Assembly (NCBI RefSeq): GCF_014145675.1
Contig: NZ_JACGZW010000022.1
Location: 37,641-101,640, forward strand
Source of the DNA: Amycolatopsis dendrobii
Lineage (GTDB): Bacteria > Actinomycetota > Actinomycetes > Mycobacteriales > Pseudonocardiaceae
Length of the DNA: 64,000 nucleotides
Direction of reading: 5' to 3'
Shown one piece after another: positions 23,729-32,138 of the stretch. The position numbers and the translations under genes were made by a program. The notes below the pieces were generated by a model. That model did no database searches and had not been told where the DNA came from. It saw only the letters and a program-made list of their open reading frames with translations. How positions within the stretch are numbered: position 1 is the first letter of the stretch; the number at the start of each line of letters is the position of its first letter.

Positions 23729-24691
23729 TCAAGTTTTGGTGGCATTCACCCGTCGGGATGGTCGCGGGGTGTCCTCGCCCCACGCTTGCACCGCCGCGAG
23801 CCATGCCGCGCCGAGCACGCCATCGGAGCTGGTCAGAACGTTGAGGCCGGCGAATTCGGCCCGTACGCGAGCCCCGGCCGGGCTGTCTTCGGCCAGTACG
23901 CTGCCCACGAGCACGATCGGAGTTTTTTCTCCCGGCTCGCGCGTGGCGTGCGCGATGCGCACGAGATGCCGGGCGCCGCGCGCGACGATCTCCTCCGCGC
24001 CGGGCTGTCCGGCGGCAGCGGCGGCACTCACCAGCGGCGCGTACCGAGCGAGTCGGACCGGCGGTTCCGCATTGGCATGGGTCACCAGTGCCCACATGAC
24101 CGCGAAGCGATCGGACAGGTCCACTGCGGACGGTCCGAACGCTTCGGCGAGGACCGCCTCGGCCAGTCCGTCGAGCGGGCCGTCGCCTTCGAGCGCGGCG
24201 AGCGTGGCGCGCACGGCTTCGCGGCCGAGCCAGAAGCCCGAGCCCTCGTCGCCCAGCAGCCAGCCGTGTCCGCCCGCGGTCGCGACCATCCGCCGGCCGC
24301 GGATGCGCCCGGCGATCGAGCCGGTGCCCGCGACGAGCACGGTGCCGTCCGGTTCGGCCGTCGCGGACGCGTAGGCCACCTCGGCGTCGCCGGTAACGCG
24401 GACCCGGCCCGCGAGACCGATTCGCTCCCATGCCGCGGTGAACTCCGCGGCGACCGCCGGATCGGACAGCTTGCTCTCGCCCGCCATGCCGACCACGGCG
24501 CCGAGCACGTCAGTGTGTCCGTCCACTGCGGACTCGATGGCCCCGGCGATCCGGGCCGCCGCCACCGCGGGCGGATGCGAGTTCGGATTCGCGCCTTCCG
24601 CGGCTCCGGTGCCGCGCACGACGCCGGCGGCGTCGATCGCGATCGCTCGCGTCGAGGTGCCGCCGGCGTCCACGCCTACTACGAGGCTCAC
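23729..24691 (-). CDS. BadF/BadG-type ATPase, probable N-acetylglucosamine kinase
   Basis: A 320-residue ASKHA-fold kinase. Phosphate 1 motif GVDAGGTSTRA is at residues 6-16, the second phosphate loop VAGTGSIAG near 117-125, and the adenosine-side GSVLAED motif near 270. This composition fits the BadF/BadG/N-acetylglucosamine kinase family, which phosphorylates GlcNAc or related amino sugars. Its start overlaps the SIS gene stop by 4 bases (ATGA). The SIS partner and a DasR-type operator before the operon support amino-sugar use. Confidence 0.83.
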   Translation of the reverse strand: MSLVVGVDAGGTSTRAIAIDAAGVVRGTGAAEGANPNSHPPAVAAARIAGAIESAVDGHTDVLGAVVGMAGESKLSDPAVAAEFTAAWERIGLAGRVRVTGDAEVAYASATAEPDGTVLVAGTGSIAGRIRGRRMVATAGGHGWLLGDEGSGFWLGREAVRATLAALEGDGPLDGLAEAVLAEAFGPSAVDLSDRFAVMWALVTHANAEPPVRLARYAPLVSAAAAAGQPGAEEIVARGARHLVRIAHATREPGEKTPIVLVGSVLAEDSPAGARVRAEFAGLNVLTSSDGVLGAAWLAAVQAWGEDTPRPSRRVNATKT

Positions 24692-25734
24692 CGGGTCTTG
24701 GTCACCTTCAGCAGCCCGCGCGGGTTGTCCGGGTTGCCGCCGCGCGCGAGCGACAGCCCGAGCGCGATCCGCTGGATCGGCAGGATTTCCAGCACTGGAG
24801 CCAATTCCTCGACGGTCGGGGCGACTGGGATGCGCAGTGCGGCGGGCACGTCGTTCGCCGCCGACCCGACCGCGAGCACGTCCGCGCCGCGCTCGCCGAC
24901 CGCTTCGAGGACCTCGCGCATGGCCTCGCCGCCGCGGCCGAGGCTGGTGGCGGCGAGCACGGCGGTCTCGCCGTCGACCGCCGCGACCGGACCGTGCAGC
25001 AGGTCCGCGCCGCTGTACGCGCGCGCCGCGAGGTAGCTCGTCTCGGCCAGCTTCAGCGACGCTTCGAGCGCGCTGGCATAGGAGTAGCCGCGGCCGGTGG
25101 TGAGAACGCGGTCGACAAAGCGATAACGGTCCACGGCGCGCTGCACGCCTTCGACGGAGCCGTCGAGGGTCTGCTGGGCCAGTTCGCCGATCTTCTCGGC
25201 GTCCTCTCCCTTGCCGCCGCGGATCGCGTCGATGAAGAGGTACAGCGCCATCAGTGTCGCCGAGTAGGTCTTGGTCGCCGCGACCGCCTTCTCGACCCCG
25301 GCGCCGATGTCCACGCCCAGCTCCGAAGCCGCGCGCAGCGGCGAGTCCGGGGTGTTGGTGACCGACACGGTCAGCGCGCCCTGCCGGCGGGCGGCCTCGG
25401 TGACCTCGATCAAGTCCGGCGAACCGCCGCTCTGGCTGACGGTGATGAAGAGCACGTCGCGCAGGTCCGGACGGGCGCCGTAGAGCGTCGCGGTGGACGG
25501 CGACACGAGGCCGGCCGGCAGGCCGAGGAGTACCTCGATCAGGTATTTCGCGTACAGCGCGCCGTGGTCGCTCGAACCGCGAGCGGCGAGCAGGGCGAAC
25601 CGCGGCGGGTTCTGTGAAATCTTTTCCGCGACTTCAGCGATGCCGGACCGCCGCTCGACCAGCCCGGCGAGAACGCTGGGCTGCTCCGAGATTTCCGCGG
25701 CCATGTGCTCGCCGGGACGTAGTTGGGTCATCAC
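24688..25734 (-). CDS. SIS-domain sugar-phosphate enzyme (amino-sugar isomerase/deaminase type)
   Basis: A 348-residue protein with two SIS domains, like the isomerase half of glucosamine-6-phosphate synthase and AgaS. Seen are LLAARGSSDHGALYAKYLIE (residues about 47-66), FITVSQSGGSPDLIEVTEAA (sugar-phosphate loop SQSG), TNTPDSPL, and in the second domain GRGYSYASALEASLKLAETS. Relatives deaminate, isomerise or dehydrate hexosamine 6-phosphates. Which reaction applies is not decided by sequence. It is first in an operon with the kinase and divergent from the GntR/UTRA gene. Confidence 0.85.
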   Translation of the reverse strand: MMTQLRPGEHMAAEISEQPSVLAGLVERRSGIAEVAEKISQNPPRFALLAARGSSDHGALYAKYLIEVLLGLPAGLVSPSTATLYGARPDLRDVLFITVSQSGGSPDLIEVTEAARRQGALTVSVTNTPDSPLRAASELGVDIGAGVEKAVAATKTYSATLMALYLFIDAIRGGKGEDAEKIGELAQQTLDGSVEGVQRAVDRYRFVDRVLTTGRGYSYASALEASLKLAETSYLAARAYSGADLLHGPVAAVDGETAVLAATSLGRGGEAMREVLEAVGERGADVLAVGSAANDVPAALRIPVAPTVEELAPVLEILPIQRIALGLSLARGGNPDNPRGLLKVTKTR

Positions 25735-25785
25735 TTTCCTCTCCGCCGGGACGGGTGTCCCGGTGTGCTGCGCGGCGTCCGGTCA

Positions 25786-25795
25786 GGTCTAGACC
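25786..25795. promoter_or_regulatory. DasR-type operator (dre-like palindrome)
   Basis: The perfect palindrome GGTCTAGACC is the core of the Streptomyces DasR-responsive element (A-C/G-TGGTCTAGACCA-C/G-T). It lies 52 bases before the SIS gene start and about 91 bases before the GntR/UTRA start, so it can control both the amino-sugar operon and the regulator. Confidence 0.75.
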
Positions 25796-25886
25796 AATGC
25801 TAGCCGGGCGGAGCGGGTCGGGAGAAGGGTACGTTTCCTCACGGGGCAGTGGCGCGTTTAATGTGGGAAGACTGAGGGAGCCGGGC

Positions 25887-26636
25887 ATGCTGGAGACACC
25901 CCCCGCGAGCGAGGCGGGGACTGCTGCGCGAGGGCAGCGCGAACCCAAGTACTGGGCGCTGAAGCAGCATCTGCTGGACCTGCTCGACGCACTGCCGCCG
26001 GGATCGCCGATCCCGACCGAGCGGGCGCTGGCGGGAGAATTCACCGTTTCGCGCACCACCGTGCGCCAAGCGCTGGCGGATCTCACCGCCGAGGGCAGAC
26101 TGCACCGCGTCCAGGGCAAGGGCACCTTCGCCGCCGAGCCGAAGCTCGCGCAGCGGCTGCAGCTGTCCTCTTATACCGAGGACATGCGCAAGCAGGGCCT
26201 GAAGCCCTCGTCCCAGTTACTGGAACTCGAAGAGCTTCCGGTCGAAGGCGAGATGACCAAGCTGCTGCAGTTGCGCAACGGCGCGAAGATCCTGCGGCTG
26301 CGCCGGCTCCGGCTCGCCGACGGCCAGCCGATGGCGCTCGAGACCACGCACCTGCCGCTCGGCCGGTTCCGCGGGCTGCGCAAGCACATCACCGCGGGCG
26401 GTTCGCTGTATGCGGTGCTGCGCGAGCATTACGGCGTCGAGCTGGAGCGCGCGGAGGAGACGATCGAGACGTCGCTTGCCGGGCCGCAGGAAGCGGAAAT
26501 CCTCGGCGCGGACGTCGGCATGCCGGTGATGATGCTGACCCGGCATTCGTTCGCCACCGACGGCAAGCCGGTCGAGTTCGCCCGCGCGGTCTATCGCGGC
26601 GACCGGTACAAGTTCGTCACCACGCTGCTGCCCTGA
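25887..26636 (+). CDS. dasR: GntR/UTRA transcriptional regulator, DasR-like
   Basis: A 249-residue protein: GntR winged helix (residues about 25-85, PIPTERALAGEFTVSRTTVRQAL, GRLHRVQGKGTFAA) and a C-terminal UTRA effector domain (about 105-245, ending AVYRGDRYKFVTTL). HutC/DasR members bind phosphorylated amino sugars such as GlcN-6-P and release DNA. The divergent SIS-kinase operon and the GGTCTAGACC site between them match a DasR ortholog. ATG 25887 follows GAGGGAG. The exact ortholog name is inferred from context. Confidence 0.8.
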   Translation: MLETPPASEAGTAARGQREPKYWALKQHLLDLLDALPPGSPIPTERALAGEFTVSRTTVRQALADLTAEGRLHRVQGKGTFAAEPKLAQRLQLSSYTEDMRKQGLKPSSQLLELEELPVEGEMTKLLQLRNGAKILRLRRLRLADGQPMALETTHLPLGRFRGLRKHITAGGSLYAVLREHYGVELERAEETIETSLAGPQEAEILGADVGMPVMMLTRHSFATDGKPVEFARAVYRGDRYKFVTTLLP

Positions 26637-26640
26637 CCGC

Positions 26641-28140
26641 GTGAGCATCGCGGGGGAGACCGGCATCCGCTGGGGCACGCCCGCGGCTCGCGGCGTGCTC
26701 TGGACGACCATCCTCGGTTCGGGGATGGCGATGCTCGACGGCACGATCGTGAACGTCGCGCTGCCCCGGATCGGCGAGGAACTGGGCGCGTCGGTCGCCG
26801 GTCTGCAGTGGATTCTCGACGGCTACCTGCTGGCGCTGGCCGCGCTGATCCTGGTCGCCGGGTCGCTCGGCGACCGCTACGGCAGGCGACGGGTGTACCT
26901 GGTCGGCGTCGTGTGGTTCGGGCTCGCGTCCGGGCTGTGCGCGGCGGCGACGTCGACCGAGTTGCTCGTGCTGTTCCGCGTGCTCCAGGGAATCGGCGGG
27001 GCGTTGCTGACGCCGGGTTCGCTGGCGATCCTGCAGTCGTCGTTCTCGCACGACGACCGGGCCCGCGCGATCGGCTCGTGGTCCGGCCTCGGCGGGATCG
27101 CCGCGGCGGTCGGCCCGCTGCTCGGCGGACTGCTCGTACAGGCGTGGTCATGGCGGCTGGCGTTCCTGATCAACCTGCCGCTCGCGGTGATCGTCGTGCT
27201 GATGGCGCGCCGGTTCGTGCCCGAATCGCGCGATACCTCGGCGACCGGGCATCCGGACTACGTCGCCGCGGCGGTCGGCGCGCTCGGCCTGGCCGGGGTG
27301 ACCGGCGCGCTGGTCGAGGCTCCGGTGCGCGGGATCGGCGATCCGATCGTGCTGGTCGCGCTGGTGGTCGGGGTCGCCGGGCTGGGGCTGTTTCTCTGGC
27401 TCCAGCACCGGGCTGCCGAACCGCTGGTGCCGCCTTCGTTGTTCCGCGACCGGACGTTCACGATGTCGAACGCGCTGACGTTCGTGGTCTACGCGGCGCT
27501 CGGCGGCGTGATGATGTTGCTGGTTCTGCAGCTTCAGGTGTCGCTGGGCTATTCGCCGACGCTGGCCGGGCTCGCCGGATTGCCGATCACGGTGATCATG
27601 CTGTTGCTGTCTGGCCGGTCGGGTGCGCTCGCGCAGCGGATCGGGCCTCGGCTGCAACTGGTGGTCGGGCCGATCGTGGTCGGCGTCGGGATGTTGCTGC
27701 TGACGCGGGTGGGGCCGGGGTCGTCGTACCTCGGGTCGGTGCTGCCCGCGGTGGTGGTGTTCGGGCTGGGACTGGCCACTGTGGTCGCTCCGGTCACCGC
27801 GACGGTGCTGGCCGCCGCGCCGGACCGGTACGCCGGGGTCGCGTCCGGGGTCAACAATGCGATCGCCCGATCGGGTGGACTTCTGGCGGTGGCGGTGTTG
27901 CCGGCCGCGGCGGGTTTGACGGGTTCGGCTTACCGCGATCCGACCGCGCTGACGGCCGGATGGCAGACCGCGTTGGTGATCTGCGCGGTGCTCGCGATCG
28001 TCGGCGGGCTGATCGCGTTAGGAATTCACAACGGCGTGCTCGGCGCCGTTGAAGCGGACGATTCGCCGCATCCCGGGGATTGCTTGCATTGCGGGGTGGA
28101 AGGGCCGCCCACACACGTCCATCCGGGCGGGCACCGCTGA
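26641..28140 (+). CDS. MFS drug transporter, EmrB/QacA (DHA2) type
   Basis: A 499-residue, probably 14-helix exporter. Helix 1 carries LGSGMAMLDGTIVNVALPRI, the DHA2 hallmark. Loop 2-3 has GSLGDRYGRRRVYLVG (motif A), and motif C-like GGIAAAVGPLLGGLLVQAWS follows. The last 30 residues are hydrophilic with a CLHCG pair and several His, an unusual tail that could bind metal. GTG 26641 lies 4 bases after the dasR-like stop, so co-transcription is possible, but a functional link is not obvious. Confidence 0.88.
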   Translation: MSIAGETGIRWGTPAARGVLWTTILGSGMAMLDGTIVNVALPRIGEELGASVAGLQWILDGYLLALAALILVAGSLGDRYGRRRVYLVGVVWFGLASGLCAAATSTELLVLFRVLQGIGGALLTPGSLAILQSSFSHDDRARAIGSWSGLGGIAAAVGPLLGGLLVQAWSWRLAFLINLPLAVIVVLMARRFVPESRDTSATGHPDYVAAAVGALGLAGVTGALVEAPVRGIGDPIVLVALVVGVAGLGLFLWLQHRAAEPLVPPSLFRDRTFTMSNALTFVVYAALGGVMMLLVLQLQVSLGYSPTLAGLAGLPITVIMLLLSGRSGALAQRIGPRLQLVVGPIVVGVGMLLLTRVGPGSSYLGSVLPAVVVFGLGLATVVAPVTATVLAAAPDRYAGVASGVNNAIARSGGLLAVAVLPAAAGLTGSAYRDPTALTAGWQTALVICAVLAIVGGLIALGIHNGVLGAVEADDSPHPGDCLHCGVEGPPTHVHPGGHR

Positions 28141-28144
28141 TCGT

Positions 28145-28579
28145 TCAGCGGGCGTCGCGGGATTGGGCGACCAGCCGGGCCTCGATGCCGTGCAGCGTCT
28201 TGATCAAGGCGTCGATCTCGGCGGGGCCGGTGAAAGTCCCGTCGAGCAGAGCGGACCAGGTGTCACGCAGCTTCTGCAGGTTTTCCGCCGCTTTCGGCGT
28301 GGGGTAGAGACGCACTCGGCGGGCGTCTTCGGGATCGGCTTCCCGGCGCAGCAGGCCCTTGTTCTCCAGGCCCCGGACGGCTCGGCTGACGTTGCTGGAG
28401 ATCATCTGGGTGGCCTCGGCCGCGGCGTTGACCGTCGTTCCGGGGTGCCGGTCGACGAACCGCATCACCGCTCCTTCCAGCGGCGTTCCCGACTCGGCGT
28501 TGGCTTCCTTGGCGGCATTGATGTGCCGGGCCACCGCGAGGATCAGGTCGGCCACCTCGAAGAGCTGTTCGTCTTTCAT
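28145..28579 (-). CDS. MarR family transcriptional regulator
   Basis: A 144-residue winged-helix protein. The recognition region is TVNAAAEATQMISSNVSRAVRGLENKGLL and the wing is READPEDARRVRLYPTPKA with the expected Asp and Arg. It is divergent from an SDR gene; the 87-base gap holds a 22-bp perfect palindrome next to the SDR start. It probably represses the SDR gene and itself. It is convergent with the exporter, 4 bases apart. Confidence 0.88.
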   Translation of the reverse strand: MKDEQLFEVADLILAVARHINAAKEANAESGTPLEGAVMRFVDRHPGTTVNAAAEATQMISSNVSRAVRGLENKGLLRREADPEDARRVRLYPTPKAAENLQKLRDTWSALLDGTFTGPAEIDALIKTLHGIEARLVAQSRDAR

Positions 28580-28635
28580 CCGGCCAGCGTAGCCGAATAC
28601 CTATCGTTTGACAGGTATCTCCCCGGCGACGTAGG

Positions 28636-28657
28636 TTAGCTATCAATTGATAGCTAA
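28636..28657. promoter_or_regulatory. 22-bp perfect palindrome, likely MarR operator
   Basis: TTAGCTATCAATTGATAGCTAA reads the same on both strands and is strikingly AT-rich for this genome. It ends 9 bases before the SDR ATG and overlaps its ribosome-binding site. A related half-site pair (ACCTATC/GACAGGT) lies 24 bp upstream near 28600. Confidence 0.75.
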
Positions 28658-28666
28658 GGAGCTGGT

Positions 28667-29335
28667 ATGAAGGCGTTGATCATCGGGGCGTCGCGGGGGC
28701 TGGGCTACGCGCTTGCCGCTGAGTTCCTCGGCCGCGGCTGGCAGGTCACCGCGACCGAACGCGCGCCGTCAGCACTGCGCGAGCTGGCCGGGGTAACGGT
28801 GGAGACCGTCGACATCGCGGTGCCCGAACAAGTCGCGGCGCTGCGCGAGCGATTGGCCGGGTCGGCGTTCGACCTGCTGTTCGTCAACGCCGGAACCAAC
28901 TACACGACCGACCCCTCGGCGACCTTCGCCGACGTGTCCACCGAGGACTTCGTCCAGGTCATGGTGACCAACGCGCTGAGCCCGATGCGCGTCGTCGAGG
29001 CTCTGCAAGACCTGGTCCCCGCGACGGGCACGATCGGCGTGATGTCGTCGGGGCAAGGCAGCGTCGCCGACAACACGAACGGCGGCTTCGAGGTCTACCG
29101 GGCGAGCAAATCCGCGCTGAACCAGCTCATGCGCAGCTTCGCGGCACGGCATGCCGACGACCCGCGAACCCTGCTGCTCATGGCGCCGGGCTGGGTGAAG
29201 ACGGACCTTGGCGGCCCTCGCGCGCGGCTGACCATCGACGAGAGCATCCCCGGAGTCGCCGACACGATCGAGGCTTGGGCGGGCAAGGGCGGGCTGCACT
29301 ATCTGGACCGGCAGGGGCAGACCGTCAACTGGTGA
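28667..29335 (+). CDS. SDR family oxidoreductase
   Basis: A 222-residue Rossmann-fold protein. The cofactor loop GASRGLGYALAAEFLGRGW is at residues 7-25, NAG at 75-77 (FVNAGTN), catalytic Ser in MSSGQGSV, and Tyr-x3-Lys as YRASKSALN. Short-chain dehydrogenases reduce or oxidise carbonyls with NAD(P)H. The substrate is unknown. Control by the divergent MarR protein through the 22-bp palindrome is likely. Confidence 0.9.
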   Translation: MKALIIGASRGLGYALAAEFLGRGWQVTATERAPSALRELAGVTVETVDIAVPEQVAALRERLAGSAFDLLFVNAGTNYTTDPSATFADVSTEDFVQVMVTNALSPMRVVEALQDLVPATGTIGVMSSGQGSVADNTNGGFEVYRASKSALNQLMRSFAARHADDPRTLLLMAPGWVKTDLGGPRARLTIDESIPGVADTIEAWAGKGGLHYLDRQGQTVNW

Positions 29336-29348
29336 CTGGCCTTGACCG

Positions 29349-29427
29349 CCCCAATGCCACTTTGGGTGCGTTGAACGCACCGAACGCCGCATTGGGTGCG
29401 TCAGATGCACCCAATGCGGCATTGGGG
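29349..29427. repeat. 79-bp palindromic intergenic repeat, family 2 copy A
   Basis: Built from alternating short palindromes of the CCCAATG-N3-CATTGGG type joined by TGCGT/GACGCA-like linkers. A second copy of exactly the same length is at 43113-43191. Both sit between convergent genes (here SDR and threonine dehydratase-like), suggesting a bidirectional terminator or a mobile intergenic repeat. Confidence 0.85.
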
Positions 29428-29435
29428 CGCTCGGG

Positions 29436-30380
29436 CTAGGCGAGCAGTTCCGCCAGCATCGCCGGATCGATGTTGCCCCCGGAAACGACCGCGACGGTGC
29501 GTCCGCCGGGAAGTTCGTCGGCGTGGTGCAGGTAGGCGGCCGGTGCGGTGGCCCCGCTGGGTTCGGTCACCAGGCGGCCCTGGTGCGCGAGCGCGCGGAC
29601 GGTGTCGCGGATTTCGTCCTCGGTCACGGTGATCACGCCGTCCAGGACCTTCCGCAGGTGCGCGAACGTGAGCTCGGACGGTTGTGCGCGCAGCCCGTCC
29701 GCGATGGTGCGGGCGCGGTCGGTGATGGGCCAGTTCACGATCTCGCCCGCGGCGAGGCTGGCCGCGGTGTCGGCGGCGAGTTCCGGTTCGACGCCGTAGA
29801 CCTTCGCGTTCGGGCACTTCGCCTTGATCGCGGTGCCGACCCCGGAGGCGAATCCGCCGCCGCTGACCGGGACCAGCACGGTCTCGACGTCCGGGAGGTC
29901 CTCGGCGATCTCCAGCCCGGCCGTGCCCTGCCCGGCGATGACGTCCGGGTGGTCGAACGGCGGGATCAGCGTGAGGCCGCGTTCTTCGGCGAGAGCGAGT
30001 GCCGCCGATTCCCGTTCCGCGATCGGCACTTCGCGGACTTCCGCGCCCCAGCGGCGGGTGGCTTCGACCTTCAGCCGCGGAGTGACGTCCGGCACCACGA
30101 TCACCGCGGTGATCCCGAATTCGCGTGCGGCGTAGGCGACCGCTTGCGCGTGGTTGCCGCTCGAATACGCGACCACGCCGCGTTCCCGTTCGGCGTCGCT
30201 GAGTGCAGCGATCGCGTTGTACGCGCCGCGGATCTTGAACGCGCCGATCGGTTGCAGGCTCTCGGGTTTCACCCAGAATTCGCCGGGAACCCAGAGCTGG
30301 CGCAGCAGCGGGGTGTGCACCGCGGTGCCCTTCAGCCGTCCGGCCGCGGTTTCGATGTCGGAGATCGTCACGAGGTGCAT
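29436..30380 (-). CDS. PLP-dependent threonine/serine dehydratase-like enzyme
   Basis: A 314-residue fold type II PLP enzyme. Schiff-base Lys is in SLQPIGAFKIRGAYN, the substrate/PLP loop is SSGNHAQA, the phosphate-binding Gly loop VPVSGGGFASG, and the closing PLP-ring motif VVSGGNID. There is no C-terminal ACT domain, so it is the short catabolic dehydratase or serine racemase type rather than biosynthetic IlvA. It likely makes a 2-oxo acid from threonine or serine. It is transcribed alone. Confidence 0.88.
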   Translation of the reverse strand: MHLVTISDIETAAGRLKGTAVHTPLLRQLWVPGEFWVKPESLQPIGAFKIRGAYNAIAALSDAERERGVVAYSSGNHAQAVAYAAREFGITAVIVVPDVTPRLKVEATRRWGAEVREVPIAERESAALALAEERGLTLIPPFDHPDVIAGQGTAGLEIAEDLPDVETVLVPVSGGGFASGVGTAIKAKCPNAKVYGVEPELAADTAASLAAGEIVNWPITDRARTIADGLRAQPSELTFAHLRKVLDGVITVTEDEIRDTVRALAHQGRLVTEPSGATAPAAYLHHADELPGGRTVAVVSGGNIDPAMLAELLA

Positions 30381-30535
30381 GAGACGAGTATGTCAGGAAA
30401 GTGTGAGCTTTAGTCTATCCATTGTGGACAGTCAACGTGGCGTCCCTCACGCCGGGGCAACGAAGGGAGCACCTCAGGCGACTTAACCGTTGAAGAAACA
30501 GGGAACAACGGCTGGGAAACGATCAGATCGGAATC

Positions 30536-31315
30536 ATGAGCGAGGAGCAGAAGGAAACCGCGGAGGACAAGAAGAAACTCCGCATGACCTCGGTGCTCGC
30601 CGCGGCGCTCGCGGCGGTCACCGCCGCGTTGCTGGGTTCGACGCTGGGGGTCGCGGGAACAGTCATCGGCGCCGGGGTGGCCAGTGTGGTCAGCACCGTC
30701 GGCGGCGAGTTGTACCTGCGGTCTTTGCAGCGCACTCGCGATGCCGCCCGGAAGGCTATGGAGACGGCTGCTCGGCGCAGCCGAGGCGCGCTGGTGCCGG
30801 TGGAGGCGGTGCGGGAGTCCGCTTCCGGGGACGGGGCGACGGTGCATGTCGACGCTGATGTGGCGAACATGCCTACGGTTCGGTTGCGTCCTACTGGGCC
30901 GGATGCTTCCGACAGCCTGGGCGAGAAGCTTCGGAAGATGCGGTGGCCGTTGATCATCGCGTCCAGTGCGGTGGCGTTCGTGGTTGCGTTGGTTGTGCTG
31001 CTGGGGCTGGACTGGACGACTCAGGGGAATGTGTCCACTGGGTTGATTCCCCGGCAGCCGGACACGAGCCAGCACCAGGACGATCACCCGGACAACACGC
31101 CGAGCACCCAGCCGCAGGTGCCGCCGAGCGGGGAGTCCCGGTCGGGTAATCCGACGTCATCGCCGACCACGGCGCCTAGTGCTCCGGCGTCTTCGCAGGC
31201 GACTCAGCAGACTCAGCCTCCGTCTTCGTCCTCGAAGCCGTCGACTAGTTCGCAGGCGCCCAGCACCAGCCAGACGCCTACCGCTCCCGCGGTCCCCTCG
31301 AACGCGAACGAGTAG
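30536..31315 (+). CDS. Two-helix membrane protein with Ser/Thr/Pro-rich tail
   Basis: A 259-residue protein of unknown function. A charged N-terminus (SEEQKETAEDKKKL) precedes a Gly/Ala-rich hydrophobic segment (about 17-62, with TLGVAGTVIGAGVASVVSTV). A basic stretch (65-95) follows, then a second helix (about 138-158, WPLIIASSAVAFVVALVVLL) and a 95-residue exported tail of Ser, Thr, Pro and Gln. Low-complexity tails of this type span or touch the cell wall. The earlier GTG/TTG starts are not needed. Confidence 0.7.
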   Translation: MSEEQKETAEDKKKLRMTSVLAAALAAVTAALLGSTLGVAGTVIGAGVASVVSTVGGELYLRSLQRTRDAARKAMETAARRSRGALVPVEAVRESASGDGATVHVDADVANMPTVRLRPTGPDASDSLGEKLRKMRWPLIIASSAVAFVVALVVLLGLDWTTQGNVSTGLIPRQPDTSQHQDDHPDNTPSTQPQVPPSGESRSGNPTSSPTTAPSAPASSQATQQTQPPSSSSKPSTSSQAPSTSQTPTAPAVPSNANE

Positions 31316-31339
31316 CCCGCCGCCTGGCGCCAGCGGGCT

Positions 31340-32005
31340 TTACCGCAGCTGGGCTCGCAGGGTCTGCGCGGCGGCTTTCGGGTCTTCGGCCTCGGTGATA
31401 GCCCGGACAACGACGATGCGGGTCGCGCCCGCGTCCAGTACCTCGGGCAGCCGGGTCTCGTCGATGCCGCCGATGGCGAACCAGGGGCGCTGCGTGCCAC
31501 TTGCCGCAGTGGCCCGAACCAACTCCAACCCAGGTGCGAACCTGCCCGGCTTGGTCGGAGTGGGCCAGCAGGGGCCGGTGCAGAAGTAGTTCACGCCAGC
31601 CTCGGTGGCGGCTGCGCTGGCCTGCTCCTCCGAATGGGTGGATCGGCCGATCACGACGTCGTCGCCCAGGACCCGGCGGGCCAGCGAAACCGGGATGTCG
31701 TCTTGGCCCAGATGCAGGACGTCAGCGCCTACGGCTAGCGCCACATCTGCTCGGTCGTTTACCGAGAGCAACGCTCCGTGGCGGGCGCAGGCCTCTGCCA
31801 GGACCTCTAGCGCGGCGATTTCCTGCTTCGCTTCCAGGGGAGCGCCGCCGGTCTTGTCGCGTAGCTGGACGATGTCCACGCCGCCGGCCAAGGCCGCGTC
31901 GGCGAACTCGGCGAGGTCGCCTCGCGAGGTGCGGGCGTCGGTGCACAGGTACAGGCGCGCGTCGGCTAGCCGGGTGCGAATTTGGTCTCCGGTCAAGGCA
32001 GGCAT
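31340..32005 (-). CDS. thiE: Thiamine-phosphate synthase
   Basis: A 221-residue TIM barrel joining HMP-PP and thiazole phosphate to thiamine phosphate. Seen are VDIVQLRDKTG, SVNDRADVALAVGADVLHLGQDDI, and the anion-binding FCTGPCWPTPTKPG. The late WFAIGGIDETRLPEVLDAGATRIVVVRAI is typical ThiE. It is divergent from thiO. The thiO-side TPP riboswitch is on the other strand, so thiE is not obviously under it. Confidence 0.95.
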   Translation of the reverse strand: MPALTGDQIRTRLADARLYLCTDARTSRGDLAEFADAALAGGVDIVQLRDKTGGAPLEAKQEIAALEVLAEACARHGALLSVNDRADVALAVGADVLHLGQDDIPVSLARRVLGDDVVIGRSTHSEEQASAAATEAGVNYFCTGPCWPTPTKPGRFAPGLELVRATAASGTQRPWFAIGGIDETRLPEVLDAGATRIVVVRAITEAEDPKAAAQTLRAQLR

Positions 32006-32041
32006 GGCGGTGACGTTACCCGCGCGCTACGGTGTGGGAGT

Positions 32042-32126
32042 CCGCACGGGAGCCCGAGGCAACGGGCTGAGAGGGAGCTGCCGCTCCGACCGTGGAACCT
32101 GATCCGGGTCATGCCGGCGCAGGGAG
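32042..32126 (+). promoter_or_regulatory. TPP riboswitch (THI element) before thiOSG
   Basis: The conserved core is present: GGGCTGAGAGGGAGCT at about 32063-32079 and GAACCTGATCCGGGTCATGC at 32095-32114, ending in GCAGGGAG. It precedes thiO by 13 bases. The short distance to the start suggests control of translation initiation by thiamine pyrophosphate. Confidence 0.93.
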
Positions 32127-32138
32127 CGTGATTCCACT

